Shown: positions 1-9,041 of the stretch, in pieces
Layout: every line of letters starts with the position of its first letter
How positions within the stretch are numbered: the first letter of the stretch is position 1
Assembly: GCA_042862465.1 (NCBI GenBank)
Contig: JASTVH010000005.1
Coordinates: forward strand, 124,001 to 188,000
Reading direction: 5' to 3'
DNA length: 64,000 nt
Source of the DNA: JASTVH01 sp042862465
GTDB taxonomy: Bacteria; Pseudomonadota; Gammaproteobacteria; Pseudomonadales; Oleiphilaceae
The notes under the pieces: model-generated
What the model saw: the letters and a program-made list of their open reading frames with translations, nothing else
What the model was told of the DNA's origin: nothing
Database searches by the model: none
Translations under genes and position numbers: made by a program

Positions 1-153
1 CATGGCAGAGTAGGCCGGTAATTCGGTGGCCTTGAGCAGCAGGGAAGGGTTGGTGGTCGCATCCCGGGGCTTCCAGGCGCGGATGGCCTCGAAATCACCG
101 GTGTCGGCCACCACGGTGGTCATTGCTTTCAGTTGGTCCAGTTTATGGGTCAT
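1..153 (-). CDS. tal: Transaldolase, N-terminal fragment (cut by window edge)
   Basis: Reading the minus strand from 153 gives 51 residues beginning MTHKLDQLKAMTTVVADTGD and containing the class I transaldolase signature region RDATTNPSLLLKA. Transaldolase moves a dihydroxyacetone unit between sedoheptulose-7-phosphate and glyceraldehyde-3-phosphate in the non-oxidative pentose phosphate pathway, in the cytosol. The rest, including the Schiff-base lysine, lies to the left of the window. The ATG is preceded by a weak AGAGG. The gene follows dusA on the same strand with about 107 bp between them, so co-transcription is possible but not shown. Confidence 0.9.
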   Translation of the reverse strand, partial: MTHKLDQLKAMTTVVADTGDFEAIRAWKPRDATTNPSLLLKATELPAYSAM

Positions 154-260
154 TGCGATCCGTTGCCTCTTGATTCGTTACTGCAGTCCCGAGCGGGACT
201 CTATCCATCAACGATAGCGCGGGCGAGGATGACCGACAAGCGCCTATCCGGGCGGGAGTA

Positions 261-1256
261 TCAAGCCGTGACGGGAGCCTCGTCCGGTTCGGGAACCAGA
301 GCCAGCGCCTCCTGGAGTACGTCCAGGTTGGCTCCCGGGCGGTGTGCGTTTTCGCTGAGATGACGACGAAAACGACGGCCCCCAAAACAGCCGTGGAACA
401 GGTTCAGGATATGGCGCGTAATGTGGTTGAGCGGCACGCCCCGCGCCAGCTCCGCTTCCACGTAGGGGTGCATGGCGGCGATCACCTGGTGGCGGGTCAG
501 CGCGGGGCCGGGCTTGCCGTAGAGGGCCTCGTCCACCTGCGACAGGAGCCAGGGATTCTGGTACGCTTCCCGTCCCAGCATCACGCCATCCACCACCTGC
601 AGATGTTGCCGGCATTCATCCAGGGTCTTGATGCCGCCGTTGATGATGATTTCCAGCTCCGGAAAGTCCTGTTTAAGGCGATAGACCCAGTCGTATTTCA
701 GCGGTGGAATGTCGCGGTTTTCCTTGGGGCTGAGCCCTTCCAGGATGGCGATTCGGGCGTGCACGATAAAGGTGGTGCAGCCTGCGGCCGCCACCGTTTC
801 CACGAAATGCGCCATGTCCGCATAATCCTCGCGGCCGTCGATCCCGATGCGGTGTTTGACGGTAACCGGTATATCCGTGGCCGCCTGCATGGCTTTTACC
901 CCCGCCGCGACGGTGTCCGGCTCGGCCATGAGGCAGGCGCCGATGCGGTTGTTCTGCACCCGGTCACTGGGGCAGCCGACGTTGAGATTGACCTCATCGT
1001 ACCCCCACTGCTGTGCCAGCTCGGCACAGTGGGCCAATTCCCCGGCATGACTGCCGCCGATCTGCAGCGCTACGGGGTGCTCACTGGGGTCATACCGCAG
1101 GAAGTTCGCCGTATCCCCATGGATCAGGGCCCCGGTGGTGACCATTTCGGTATACAACAGGGTATGGCGGGACATCAGCCGCGCGAAATAGCGATAGGGC
1201 TGAGTCGTCCAGTCCATCATGGGGGCGACGGAAAAAGTGCGGTCAAGCGTGGTCAT
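261..1256 (-). CDS. dusA: tRNA-dihydrouridine(20/20a) synthase DusA
   Basis: 331 aa, the usual DusA length. This FMN enzyme uses NADPH to reduce uridine 20/20a in the tRNA D-loop. Visible marks are the N-terminal FMN-binding segment SVAPMMDWTTQPYRYFARL, the catalytic-cysteine motif LNVGCPSDRV near residue 100, TVKHRIGIDG, and a late phosphate-binding segment IIINGGIKT. The motif NRIGACLM following the active site and the YTEMVTTGA start favour DusA over DusB or DusC. It is transcribed toward tal; upstream lies a 196-bp gap divergent from the AEC transporter. The long plus-strand reading frame over this gene is a shadow. Confidence 0.95.
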   Translation of the reverse strand: MTTLDRTFSVAPMMDWTTQPYRYFARLMSRHTLLYTEMVTTGALIHGDTANFLRYDPSEHPVALQIGGSHAGELAHCAELAQQWGYDEVNLNVGCPSDRVQNNRIGACLMAEPDTVAAGVKAMQAATDIPVTVKHRIGIDGREDYADMAHFVETVAAAGCTTFIVHARIAILEGLSPKENRDIPPLKYDWVYRLKQDFPELEIIINGGIKTLDECRQHLQVVDGVMLGREAYQNPWLLSQVDEALYGKPGPALTRHQVIAAMHPYVEAELARGVPLNHITRHILNLFHGCFGGRRFRRHLSENAHRPGANLDVLQEALALVPEPDEAPVTA

Positions 1257-1452
1257 GGCGTCGATAAGAATGGTCAGTCGAGCGTGTCGTGGTTATGCAA
1301 GCCTTGGCGTTGCGGATCGCAATGATCGCACATCCCCTTGTTGAATCCCACCGGTTGTACAAAATCCCAACAGATTGATCGCCCCTTGACCGAACGGGCC
1401 GTGCAGGGCTTCGGGGCATGATAGACTGCGAAATTTCGTGATGCAGTAGGGA

Positions 1453-2373
1453 ATGACTCATATGGCCCTGGTTCAGGCGTTGCTTCCGGTGTTTATCCTG
1501 ATTCTCCTGGGACACGGCCTGCGTCGGGTCAACTTTCCGGACGAACATTTCTGGCTGGGGGCGGAACGCTTCACTTACTACGTGCTGTTTCCGGCCATGC
1601 TGGTCTATAAGCTCGGCGGTGCCCGCCTGCCGGCGGAAGTGTATGGGCAGATGGCCGGTATCGTCTTTCTGCTGCTGGGCATTATGACGGTCCTGCTGTT
1701 GCTGGCACAGGCCGTCATTCGCTGGGCCGGGCCTGTCTATACCTCCGTCTATCAGGGCGGTATCCGCTTCAATTCCTATGTGGGCCTGGCCGCGGCGTCG
1801 TTACTATATGGTGATGAGGGTCTGTCGTTGATCGCGGTGGCGGCCGCGATCATGATCCCGTTGCTCAACCTGCTCTGCATTCTCATGTTTGCGGTATTTG
1901 CCGACCGCGGTCGGGTGAGGGTGGCCCCGGTGCTCAGGGCGGTGGCAACCAATCCGCTGATTCTGGGCTCTTTAGGAGGCATGGCGTTGGGGCTGGCGGG
2001 TACCGGTTTTCATCCCTTCGTGGAAGGGGTGATCGCGCCATTGAGCGAGCTGGCCCTGCCGTTGGGGTTGATGACGGTAGGCGCCGGGCTGCAGCTCAAG
2101 GCGTTGCGCAACGCCTCCGGTCCTTTCCTGTTTGCCTCGCTCATGAAGCTGCTGGTGTTTCCCTTGCTCGCCTTCGCCGCCGCCACCTGGTTAGGCATGG
2201 ATGCCCAGTCTGTTGCCGTGGTGGTGTTGCTCTGCGCACTGCCCACGGCATCCTCTTCCTACATTCTGGCCCGTCAGCTGGGAGGCGATGGACCCCTGAT
2301 GGCGGGCATCATCAGCGGTCAGACCCTGCTCGCCATGATTACCATGCCGCTCATGCTCAGCTTGAGCCATTGA
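1453..2373 (+). CDS. AEC (auxin efflux carrier) family transporter
   Basis: 306 aa, almost entirely hydrophobic with about ten predicted membrane segments in the 5+5 inverted arrangement typical of the AEC/BART superfamily. It begins ALVQALLPVFILILLGHGLRR, and the conserved NSYVGLAAASLLYG and ALPTASSSYILARQLGG regions are visible. Bacterial members export or import small organic anions such as malate or malonate; the substrate cannot be read from sequence. Its last 17 bases overlap convergently with the 3' end of znuA, so the two genes are separate units. Confidence 0.88.
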   Translation: MTHMALVQALLPVFILILLGHGLRRVNFPDEHFWLGAERFTYYVLFPAMLVYKLGGARLPAEVYGQMAGIVFLLLGIMTVLLLLAQAVIRWAGPVYTSVYQGGIRFNSYVGLAAASLLYGDEGLSLIAVAAAIMIPLLNLLCILMFAVFADRGRVRVAPVLRAVATNPLILGSLGGMALGLAGTGFHPFVEGVIAPLSELALPLGLMTVGAGLQLKALRNASGPFLFASLMKLLVFPLLAFAAATWLGMDAQSVAVVVLLCALPTASSSYILARQLGGDGPLMAGIISGQTLLAMITMPLMLSLSH

Positions 2374-3241
2374 GGCAGCCCATAACCCTCTGCCCCAGAT
2401 CTTCCAAAAACTGAACATAGCTGCCCGGTGCCGCCTTGATATGGGCGGCCAGAGGATCCCAGGTGACGACCTGCAACTGTTTGCCCGGCACGAGATTGCG
2501 CCACCAGTCGCTTGAGAACTGTGGCTCAGTGAGAACGCAGGCATTTTGGGCCGCCTTGAGCTGGTCCCTCACGGCGGCCAGATGCTGCGCACCCGGGTTG
2601 CGCTCCGGAGTCACCGTGAGGGTGCCCGCCAGGGGAATGCCGTAGAAGTCCGCAAAGCGCTCGAAGGCGGTGTGGTAGGTGAACAGGTCCACCTGCTGGA
2701 GTCTGGCGAATTGCTGTCGCAGTTTTCGGTTACTGGCCTCAAGCTGGTTACGGAAGTGGGTTAGGCGTTGCTGGACGATCGCCGCATCCACGCCCGGTAA
2801 CTGGCTGAGTCGATCGGCAATGGCAGCGGCCAGTTGGGGCGCCAGTCCCGGGTCGAGCCACAGGTGCGGGTCGCTGCCGGTGTGGTCGTGATCGGCGCGG
2901 ACGTCGTTTGTCGGGCGTTCGTGTTCCGGCTCACTGACGGCTTCGGACAGTGCCAGGGACTTGGTTGCCAGAGCTTGCTGCCCCAGCAGGCGTTGCAGAA
3001 AAACCTCCATGTTTGGGCCCACCCAGATAATCAGATCGGCCTGGGCCAGCATACGGCGCTCCGAGGGTTTCATCTGATAATGATGGGGGGTGGCGTTGGG
3101 GGACATCATGGTCTTCACCTCAACCTGGCCAGCGGCGAGTTCTGCGGTCAGCAGGGCCAGCGGATGCAGGGTTGTCACAACCGTGGTCCCTGCAGTGGCA
3201 AAGGCGGGCAGGGCAAGCAGGAGTAACAGAAACAGTCGCAT
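2357..3241 (-). CDS. znuA: Zinc ABC transporter substrate-binding protein ZnuA
   Basis: 294 aa. A signal peptide (MRLFLLLLLALPAFATAG) is followed by a cluster-A1 metal-binding protein. Candidate zinc-ligand histidines appear in NATPHHYQMKPSERR and in FTYHTAFERFADFYGIPLAG, and between them sits a His/Asp/Glu-rich loop around residues 105-130 (EPEHERPTNDVRADHDH) as in ZnuA. It delivers periplasmic zinc to ZnuBC. A clear Zur operator lies just upstream (3272-3294). No znuC, znuB or zur gene is next to it, so the transporter's other subunits must be encoded elsewhere. The gene overlaps the convergent AEC gene by 17 bp. Confidence 0.92.
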   Translation of the reverse strand: MRLFLLLLLALPAFATAGTTVVTTLHPLALLTAELAAGQVEVKTMMSPNATPHHYQMKPSERRMLAQADLIIWVGPNMEVFLQRLLGQQALATKSLALSEAVSEPEHERPTNDVRADHDHTGSDPHLWLDPGLAPQLAAAIADRLSQLPGVDAAIVQQRLTHFRNQLEASNRKLRQQFARLQQVDLFTYHTAFERFADFYGIPLAGTLTVTPERNPGAQHLAAVRDQLKAAQNACVLTEPQFSSDWWRNLVPGKQLQVVTWDPLAAHIKAAPGSYVQFLEDLGQRVMGCLNGSS

Positions 3242-3271
3242 AGGTTCCTTCCGGGATTCTGCAATAGTCGC

Positions 3272-3294
3272 GAAACGTTATAATATAACAACTC
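3272..3294. promoter_or_regulatory. Zur operator upstream of znuA
   Basis: The palindromic core GTTATAATATAAC (3277-3289) is flanked by GAAAC on the left, matching the known gammaproteobacterial Zur box (GAAATGTTATA-N-TATAACATTTC type). It is 31 bp upstream of the znuA start codon, where it would overlap the znuA promoter. By analogy, zinc-loaded Zur should repress znuA here. It also lies about 115 bp upstream of gltX, but I see no reason to link gltX to zinc. Confidence 0.8.
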
Positions 3295-3354
3295 TGAATG
3301 CTCCGGGAAGGTCTTCAGGGCTACAGAGCGGTGGGTCTTGCGGCGAGGGCTCGT

Positions 3355-3360
3355 TATAAT
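3355..3360 (+). promoter_or_regulatory. Probable -10 element for gltX
   Basis: A consensus TATAAT lies 50 bp upstream of the gltX ATG. I cannot find a convincing -35 at 16-18 bp, so only the -10 is marked. Confidence 0.4.
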
Positions 3361-3409
3361 GGGCGGCCTTCATGTTCACCCAACCCATTCCGGGAGACAG
3401 GATCCAACC

Positions 3410-4891
3410 ATGACCGTTCGTACCCGAATTGCGCCTTCGCCCACCGGCGACCCCCATGTGGGCACGGCTTACATCGCCCTGTTCAACCTCTGTTTTGCCC
3501 GCCAGCACGGTGGCCAGTTCATTCTGCGCATTGAGGATACCGACCAGACCCGCAGTACCCAGGAATCGGAAAACGACATTCTTTCTGCTCTTCGCTGGCT
3601 GGGCCTGACCTGGGACGAGGGCCCCGACGTTGGTGGCGATTACGGCCCTTACCGCCAGTCCGAGCGCAAGGACAGCTACCGTGATTACGCCATGGAGCTG
3701 GTGGAGAAGGGCCACGCGTTCTACTGCTTCCGCACCCCCGAGGAGCTGGAGGCCATCCGCAATGAGCGCAAGGAGCAGGGGCTGAACGCTGCGCTCAAAC
3801 AGAGCGACCTGGAATTGCCGGAGGCGGAGGTGCAGCAGCGCCTGGAGGCGGGCGACCCGTACGTGATTCGCATGAAAGTGCCGGAAGAGGGCGTCTGCGT
3901 CATCGACGACATGCTGCGGGGGACGATCGAGATCGACTGGGGGCAGGTGGACTGCCAGATCCTGCTCAAGTCCGACGGTATGCCCACCTATCACCTGGCC
4001 AATGTGGTGGATGACCACCTGATGGCCATCACCCACGTGATCCGGGGTGAGGAGTGGATCAATTCCGCCCCCAAGCACCAGCTGCTGTACGAATATTTTG
4101 GCTGGGAGATGCCGCAGTTGTGTCATATGCCGCTGCTGCGCAATCCGGACAAGAGCAAGCTGAGCAAGCGCAAGAACCCCACCAGCATCAACTTCTATGA
4201 GCGCATGGGCTTTTTGCCGGAAGCGGTGCTCAACTACCTCGGCCGCATGGGCTGGTCGATGCCGGACGAGCGGGAAAAGTTCTCCCTGACCGAGATGCTG
4301 GAGCAGTTCGATATCAATCGCGTGTCCCTGGGTGGTCCCATCTTCGATGTGGAAAAGCTGCGCTGGCTGAACGGACTCTGGATTCGTGAAAACCTGGACG
4401 ACACCGCCTTTGCCGACCGGGTCCAGGACTGGTGGCTGAACCGTGAGCGGCTGATGGCGCTGGTGCCCCACGTCAAGAGCCGGGTGGAGGTGTTCGCGGA
4501 CATCGCTCCCATGGCCAGCTTCATGCTGTCAGGCATGCTGGATCTCAAGCCGGAGGATTTCGAGCACAAGAAGCTCGATGAGGGGCAGGTCAAGCGTGTG
4601 CTGCAGTTTACGCTGTGGACGCTGGAGGCGGAGCGTCACTGGAGCAAGGAAAACATCTTTGCGGACATCAAGGGGCTGGTGAAGGCAATGGATCTGAAGA
4701 TGGGGGATTTCATGCACCCGATCTTCGTGGCCATTGCCGGTACCCCCAACTCCTGGTCGGTGATGGACTCCATGGACCTGCTGGGCCCGGACATGACCCG
4801 GGCACGCCTGCGCCACGCCCTGAACGTGCTGGGCGGCTTCTCCAAGAAGGAGACCAAGCGGGTAGAGAAGGAGTACAAGGGGCTGGTTTAA
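3410..4891 (+). CDS. gltX: Glutamate--tRNA ligase
   Basis: 493 aa class Ib aminoacyl-tRNA synthetase. It charges tRNA-Glu, one of whose genes lies 210 bp downstream. The Rossmann domain begins MTVRTRIAPSPTGDPHVGTA, containing the HIGH-type motif (HVGT). The KMSKS-type motif is KSKLSKRKN near residue 247. The frame is open 72 bases further upstream, but the family N-terminus (TVRTRIAPSPTG) fixes the ATG at 3410. The C-terminal anticodon-binding domain is intact, and the length is typical. A GC-rich inverted repeat without a T-run (4926-4944) follows. Confidence 0.97.
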   Translation: MTVRTRIAPSPTGDPHVGTAYIALFNLCFARQHGGQFILRIEDTDQTRSTQESENDILSALRWLGLTWDEGPDVGGDYGPYRQSERKDSYRDYAMELVEKGHAFYCFRTPEELEAIRNERKEQGLNAALKQSDLELPEAEVQQRLEAGDPYVIRMKVPEEGVCVIDDMLRGTIEIDWGQVDCQILLKSDGMPTYHLANVVDDHLMAITHVIRGEEWINSAPKHQLLYEYFGWEMPQLCHMPLLRNPDKSKLSKRKNPTSINFYERMGFLPEAVLNYLGRMGWSMPDEREKFSLTEMLEQFDINRVSLGGPIFDVEKLRWLNGLWIRENLDDTAFADRVQDWWLNRERLMALVPHVKSRVEVFADIAPMASFMLSGMLDLKPEDFEHKKLDEGQVKRVLQFTLWTLEAERHWSKENIFADIKGLVKAMDLKMGDFMHPIFVAIAGTPNSWSVMDSMDLLGPDMTRARLRHALNVLGGFSKKETKRVEKEYKGLV

Positions 4892-4925
4892 ACCGGCTCC
4901 CGGGCTTCCGGCTGTTTGGCAGACC

Positions 4926-4944
4926 GAGGCCCTCAGAGGGCCTC
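4926..4944. other. Hairpin downstream of gltX
   Basis: GAGGCCCT and AGGGCCTC form an 8-bp stem around a 3-nt loop, 34 bp after the gltX stop. No T-run follows; the next bases are A-rich. It is therefore not a standard intrinsic terminator, but may mark the 3' end of the gltX message. Confidence 0.4.
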
Positions 4945-4967
4945 TGAAAAAAATTTAAAAAGAAGGG

Positions 4968-4996
4968 TTGACGAAGTCCGGAGAGATCAATAATAT
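4968..4996 (+). promoter_or_regulatory. Sigma70 promoter of the tRNA-Ala/tRNA-Glu operon
   Basis: TTGACG (4968-4973), a 17-bp spacer and TAATAT (4991-4996) precede tRNA-Ala by 21 bp. This near-consensus arrangement with a GC-rich stretch after the -10 (CGCCCCCG) resembles stringently controlled stable-RNA promoters. The GC-rich discriminator is visible; the ppGpp response is inference. Confidence 0.8.
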
Positions 4997-5017
4997 ACGC
5001 CCCCGTTACGACGCAGT

Positions 5018-5093
5018 GGGGCCATAGCTCAGCTGGGAGAGCGCGACGCTGGCAGCGTCGAGGTCGACGGTTCGATCCCGTCTGGCTCCACCA
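5018..5093 (+). tRNA. tRNA-Ala (anticodon GGC)
   Basis: 76 nt including the encoded CCA. The acceptor stem pairs GGGGCCA with TGGCTCC, the D-loop region is AGCTCAGCTGGGAGAGC, the T-arm carries GGTTCGATCCC, and the anticodon stem CGACG/CGTCG encloses loop CTGGCAG, giving anticodon GGC (reads GCC and GCU). It is separated from tRNA-Glu by 7 nt, so both are cut from one transcript. Confidence 0.97.
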
Positions 5094-5100
5094 CTTCTGC

Positions 5101-5176
5101 GTCCCCTTCGTCTAGAGGCCTAGGACACCGCCCTTTCACGGCGGTAACAGGGGTTCGACTCCCCTAGGGGACGCCA
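5101..5176 (+). tRNA. tRNA-Glu (anticodon TTC)
   Basis: 76 nt including CCA. The acceptor stem pairs GTCCCCT with AGGGGAC, the anticodon stem CCGCC/GGCGG encloses CTTTCAC (anticodon TTC), and the T-arm contains GGTTCGACTCC. It sits second in the operon after tRNA-Ala and close to gltX, the synthetase that charges it. No intrinsic terminator with a clear stem is visible after it, only a pyrimidine-rich stretch. Confidence 0.97.
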
Positions 5177-5322
5177 CTTTCTTCCCTCTCTTTGTTTAAT
5201 TCCCGACCGACCTTTTCGTTACTATGGCAATCGCCATTGCCGGCTGCCCGTTGCGCCCCGTGTGTGGCGATCACAGGCAACGGAGCGCAGCGTGGACACA
5301 GTCGGCACTCAGGCTGTTATCG

Positions 5323-7422
5323 TTATTGGGACCAGCCTTCGTCTGGCTTGAACCGATCCCCGTAACGGTCTGCAAGCCGACTCAAGGCATCAGCAATATC
5401 CCCGAAGCCACGATCTCGCGCGTATTTCATTGGGCCACCCCGGAAGGGGGCAAAGCCGGTGCCGAATATCATGCAGCCGTCGAGGCTGTCCTCGTCTTCG
5501 ATCACCTGCTCGCGCAGGCAGGCCATGCAGGCATTGAGCATGGGCAGGAGAAGCCGATCGGTGGCATCCTCCGGCGGTTTCCTGCCTTTGCCTTTCTTGT
5601 ACGGCTTGCCGTCCTTCCAGGCATATAATCCTTTGCCGGTCTTCTTGCCGAGTTCGCCGTCCTCCACCTTCTGGCGCAGCCAGTCCGGAACATCGGGCAT
5701 GGGGGTGTCCAGGCGCTCCTGCAGCATGTCCGCCACGCTCAGGCAGATATCCAGCCCCACCTGGTCCGCCAGTTCTACCGGCCCCATGGGCATTCCAAAG
5801 TCGGTGGCGACATCATCGATGGCGTCCGCGGCGATGCCTTCATCAACCATCAGCAAGGCTTCGGTGAGGTAGGGCATCAGTGCGCGGTTAACGAGAAAGC
5901 CCGGGGCACTCCGGACCGGGGCGGGTAAGCGGCTGATGGCGCCCACAAATTGCCGTCCGGTCGCCAGGTAGCTTTCATCGGCTTTCTCATGATTGACCAC
6001 TTCCACCAACGGCATCTTGGCCACCGGATTGAAAAAGTGCAGGCCCACCAGGCGACGCGCGTCCTTGAGTTCGTTGCCAAGCTGCTCCAGGGGGATGCTG
6101 GAAGTGTTGGTCGCCAGCACGGCGCCTTCCTTAAGCCGCGGTTCCACTTCGTCGTAGACTTTCTTCTTGATGTTGATGTCTTCGGGCACCGCTTCGATGA
6201 CCAGATCGGCGCGGTCGATGCCGTGATTGGCCAGGTCCGGTGTCAGGCGGTCGAGCACATCCCGGCGCTCGTGATCGGAGAGGCCTTTCTTCTCACACAG
6301 TTTGGTGAGCTTGGCGACGGCCTGGGCCACCTTTTGCGGTTCCATATCGAACAGGCTGACCCGCAGGCCTTTGTAGGCCGACCAGCCGGCAATGTCGCCG
6401 CCCATTTCCCCCGCGCCAATGACGTGAAGCGTTTGCGGCTTGTGCCCGTCTTCCGCTTTCGTAAGTCCCTTCAGTTTTTCCCGCAGGAAGAACACGCGAA
6501 TCAGGTTTTGCGCCGTGTCGGTCATCATGAGGTTGGCGAAGGACTTGGCTTCTTCGCGGCGCATCTTACTGGTATCGCCGCCGTGATTTTCCCACAGGCT
6601 GATCAGGGCTTCCGGCGCCGGATAGTGTTGTGGCGGCGCTTTCTTGGCACTTTGGCTACGCATCTGCCGTGCCTCGAACTGCCGGGCGACATAGTTGGTG
6701 AGAATGCGCCCGCGCAGGCCGTTCTCCTGATTGTCCAGCTTGCCGTCCACGGTGGCGCGTACGGCCGCCGAGACGTGCCGCTCCTCAATTACGTCATCCA
6801 CGATAACCAGGCTCCTGGCCTTGCCCGTATGGACCGTTTTGCCGGTGAGCATCAGGGTCATGGCTTCGATGGGGTCGATTAGATGGGTCAGCCGCGCTGT
6901 GCCGCCCAGGCCGGGATGCAGACCCAGCTGGATTTCCGGAAAGCCCAGGGACGCTCCGGGCAGGGCCAGGCGATAGTTGCAGCTGAGGGCCACTTCCAGG
7001 CCACCACCGAGGCAGGGGCCGTGAAGCACCGCCACCGTTGGGAAAGGGAGGTTCTCCAGGTCATCCAGCACCGCATGTCCGGCATTGAGTTGCTCGATAA
7101 CCTGTTCTTCCGAAGTGACATCCTGGAATTCGGCAATATCCGCACCGGCGCAGAAACCGGCGGGTTTTGCGGAGCGAATCACCAGGCCTTTGGGGGGATC
7201 ACCTTTGAGCTTTTCCACCAGTCCGCCCAGCTCCTGAATGACGGCTTGGGAGAGCACATTCATACGTTTATCTTTCTGGTCAAGAACCAGCCAGGCGATG
7301 TTGTCGCGATCCCATCCCAGGCTCCAGTGTTCCCAATTACGCTCGACGGTGCCGCCCTCGGTATCCAGAGGGCCCAGATCCATTTCGCGCTCCGTCAGTG
7401 CCTGCAATATTTTCCCTGTCAT
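5323..7422 (-). CDS. FadJ/FadB-like fatty-acid oxidation multifunctional protein
   Basis: 699 aa. The N-terminal crotonase (enoyl-CoA hydratase) domain shows GFCAGADIAEFQ, the oxyanion-hole region PCLGGGLEVALSCNYRLALP and FPEIQLGLHPGLGGTARL. The L-3-hydroxyacyl-CoA dehydrogenase domain begins near residue 330 with the NAD-binding HVIGAGEMGGDIAGWSA, followed by LHFFNPVAKMPLVEVV and PGFLVNRALMPYLTEA. It performs hydration and oxidation steps of beta-oxidation. The start at 7422 is supported by GGAGGGAATG just upstream; the longer frame to 7482 has no family support. It follows the thiolase with an 11-bp gap, so they form a two-gene operon. FadJ is more likely than FadB from the thiolase-first order, but the subtype is not certain. 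Confidence 0.92.
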   Translation of the reverse strand: MTGKILQALTEREMDLGPLDTEGGTVERNWEHWSLGWDRDNIAWLVLDQKDKRMNVLSQAVIQELGGLVEKLKGDPPKGLVIRSAKPAGFCAGADIAEFQDVTSEEQVIEQLNAGHAVLDDLENLPFPTVAVLHGPCLGGGLEVALSCNYRLALPGASLGFPEIQLGLHPGLGGTARLTHLIDPIEAMTLMLTGKTVHTGKARSLVIVDDVIEERHVSAAVRATVDGKLDNQENGLRGRILTNYVARQFEARQMRSQSAKKAPPQHYPAPEALISLWENHGGDTSKMRREEAKSFANLMMTDTAQNLIRVFFLREKLKGLTKAEDGHKPQTLHVIGAGEMGGDIAGWSAYKGLRVSLFDMEPQKVAQAVAKLTKLCEKKGLSDHERRDVLDRLTPDLANHGIDRADLVIEAVPEDINIKKKVYDEVEPRLKEGAVLATNTSSIPLEQLGNELKDARRLVGLHFFNPVAKMPLVEVVNHEKADESYLATGRQFVGAISRLPAPVRSAPGFLVNRALMPYLTEALLMVDEGIAADAIDDVATDFGMPMGPVELADQVGLDICLSVADMLQERLDTPMPDVPDWLRQKVEDGELGKKTGKGLYAWKDGKPYKKGKGRKPPEDATDRLLLPMLNACMACLREQVIEDEDSLDGCMIFGTGFAPFRGGPMKYARDRGFGDIADALSRLADRYGDRFKPDEGWSQ

Positions 7423-7433
7423 GACATTCCCTC

Positions 7434-8759
7434 CTATACCGATTCGATCAACATGGCACCGGCCTGGCCGCCACCAATGCATTCGGTGGCGATGCCCCGC
7501 TTGAGGCCCTCACGCTGCATGGCGTTGGCAAGGTGCAGCAGTATGCGGTTGCCGCTGGTGCCCACCGGATGGCCTATGGCCACGGCGCCGCCATCGATAT
7601 TGAGTTTGTTGCGATCGAGCTTGCCGTAAGGCTCCTCCCGTCCCAGGGCGTTACGACAGAACTCGGGATCCTCCCAGGCCGCGAGGCAGCTCAACACCTG
7701 GGCCGCGAACGCCTCGTTGATTTCCCAAAGGTCAATGTCATCGAGCCCGGCTTTTTGACGCTCAAGGATGGCCGAAGACGCCAGGACCGGGCCCAGCCCC
7801 ATGATCTTGGGGTCCAGGGCTGACCATTGACTGTCGCGGATCACGGCCTTGGGCGTGAGGTTGTAGCGCTTCACGGCACCTTCGGAGGCGAGGATCACCC
7901 AACTGCCGCCGTCGGTCACCTGGGAGCTGTTACCGGGCGTCACCTGGCCATAGGGTGGTTCAAAGGCGGCATCGAGCTTGGCCAGTTGCTCCATGGACGT
8001 ATCCGGCCGGACGCCATCGTCGTGATCAAAATACTGGCCATCGGGAGCGATCGCCGGCACCACTTCGCCGTCCAACCAGCCTTCTTCCTGGGCCTTGGCC
8101 AGTCGTTGATTGCTGGCCAGCGCGTAGGCGTCGGCCTCTTCGCGCTGGATGCCGAACAGGTGCGCCGTCTCTTCCGCGGTTTGTCCCATGCCCAGGTCCA
8201 CGATCGGGTCAGTCAAGCCTTGGCGGAGGCTGACTACGGGTTTGAAAGCGCTGGGATTGAACTCTGCCAGGCGGCGCGCATAACTTTGTGGTGACGAGAT
8301 CTTCCGCAGGCTGCTAATCCATTCCACCGCTTCCGACGGGAAGACCACCGGCGAGTGGCTTAGCGCTTCGGTGCCACCGGCCAGAATGAGATCGGCACTG
8401 CCTTCACGGATGTAACGGTAGGCGGTATCGATGGACTGCATGCCCGAGCCGCAGTTGATCTGCACGGTAAAGGCCGGCATGGCTTCCCCCATACCCAGGC
8501 GCAATGCGGCTACCCGTGCCGGGTTCATCTCTGTGGGGATGACGTTGACGCAGCCGAGAATCACCTGGTCGAAGGCGTCGGGGGCAAACGGTTGTCGCAG
8601 GAGCAGGGGGCGGCCACATTGAACGGCGAGGTCGACAGGAGTGAAGGGGCCCGGTTTGCCCCGGGCTTTGAGGAAGGGCGTTCGAGCCCCATCAACCAGA
8701 TAGACGGGTTTGTTGTTGCCTGCTGCTCCTGGTGTTTGAGACGGGTTGGCCGAGGTCAT
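7434..8759 (-). CDS. Thiolase (acetyl-CoA C-acyltransferase, FadI-like)
   Basis: 441 aa. It cleaves 3-ketoacyl-CoA with CoA, the last step of beta-oxidation. The nucleophilic cysteine sits in VQINCGSGMQSID near residue 100; the C-terminal catalytic groups are in NEAFAAQ, GHPVGTSGNRI and CIGGGQAGAMLIE. An ATG at 8759 with GGAGGGAACC immediately upstream decides the start over the longer frame to 8834. It is first in an operon with the FadJ-like protein. The length and the long C-terminal half fit the FadI class of thiolases better than the ~390-aa FadA class. Confidence 0.9.
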   Translation of the reverse strand: MTSANPSQTPGAAGNNKPVYLVDGARTPFLKARGKPGPFTPVDLAVQCGRPLLLRQPFAPDAFDQVILGCVNVIPTEMNPARVAALRLGMGEAMPAFTVQINCGSGMQSIDTAYRYIREGSADLILAGGTEALSHSPVVFPSEAVEWISSLRKISSPQSYARRLAEFNPSAFKPVVSLRQGLTDPIVDLGMGQTAEETAHLFGIQREEADAYALASNQRLAKAQEEGWLDGEVVPAIAPDGQYFDHDDGVRPDTSMEQLAKLDAAFEPPYGQVTPGNSSQVTDGGSWVILASEGAVKRYNLTPKAVIRDSQWSALDPKIMGLGPVLASSAILERQKAGLDDIDLWEINEAFAAQVLSCLAAWEDPEFCRNALGREEPYGKLDRNKLNIDGGAVAIGHPVGTSGNRILLHLANAMQREGLKRGIATECIGGGQAGAMLIESV

Positions 8760-9041
8760 AAAAGGTTCCCTCCGCTGACATCGGTGGATGAACGGGCTTG
8801 CGCTATCAACGGATGAGGTGCGATCCCAGCGCAAGTCTTCCTGACAATTGCTGACTGCTGGTGATGCGTGCGCGGCATACGGGCCACGCAGTGGAATGGA
8901 GCCGCCAATGGGCTGCTCTGACTGCGGAATGGTTTTACTCTACGCCTTTGCGGTGTGCTGTTGAAAGGGGGAGGAGGAAAACGTAATCAGGCATGAGGGA
9001 GGCTGCAATCGTCCTGAGCACGCATGTATCGCCGGGTGTGA

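Noticed and set aside
3278..4471. A 397-codon minus-strand frame over gltX
   Set aside because: Antisense shadow that also covers the Zur operator.
5018..5176. tRNA-linked integration site
   Set aside because: No integrase, no repeated tRNA 3' end and no foreign gene cluster follow tRNA-Glu; the next genes are beta-oxidation genes.
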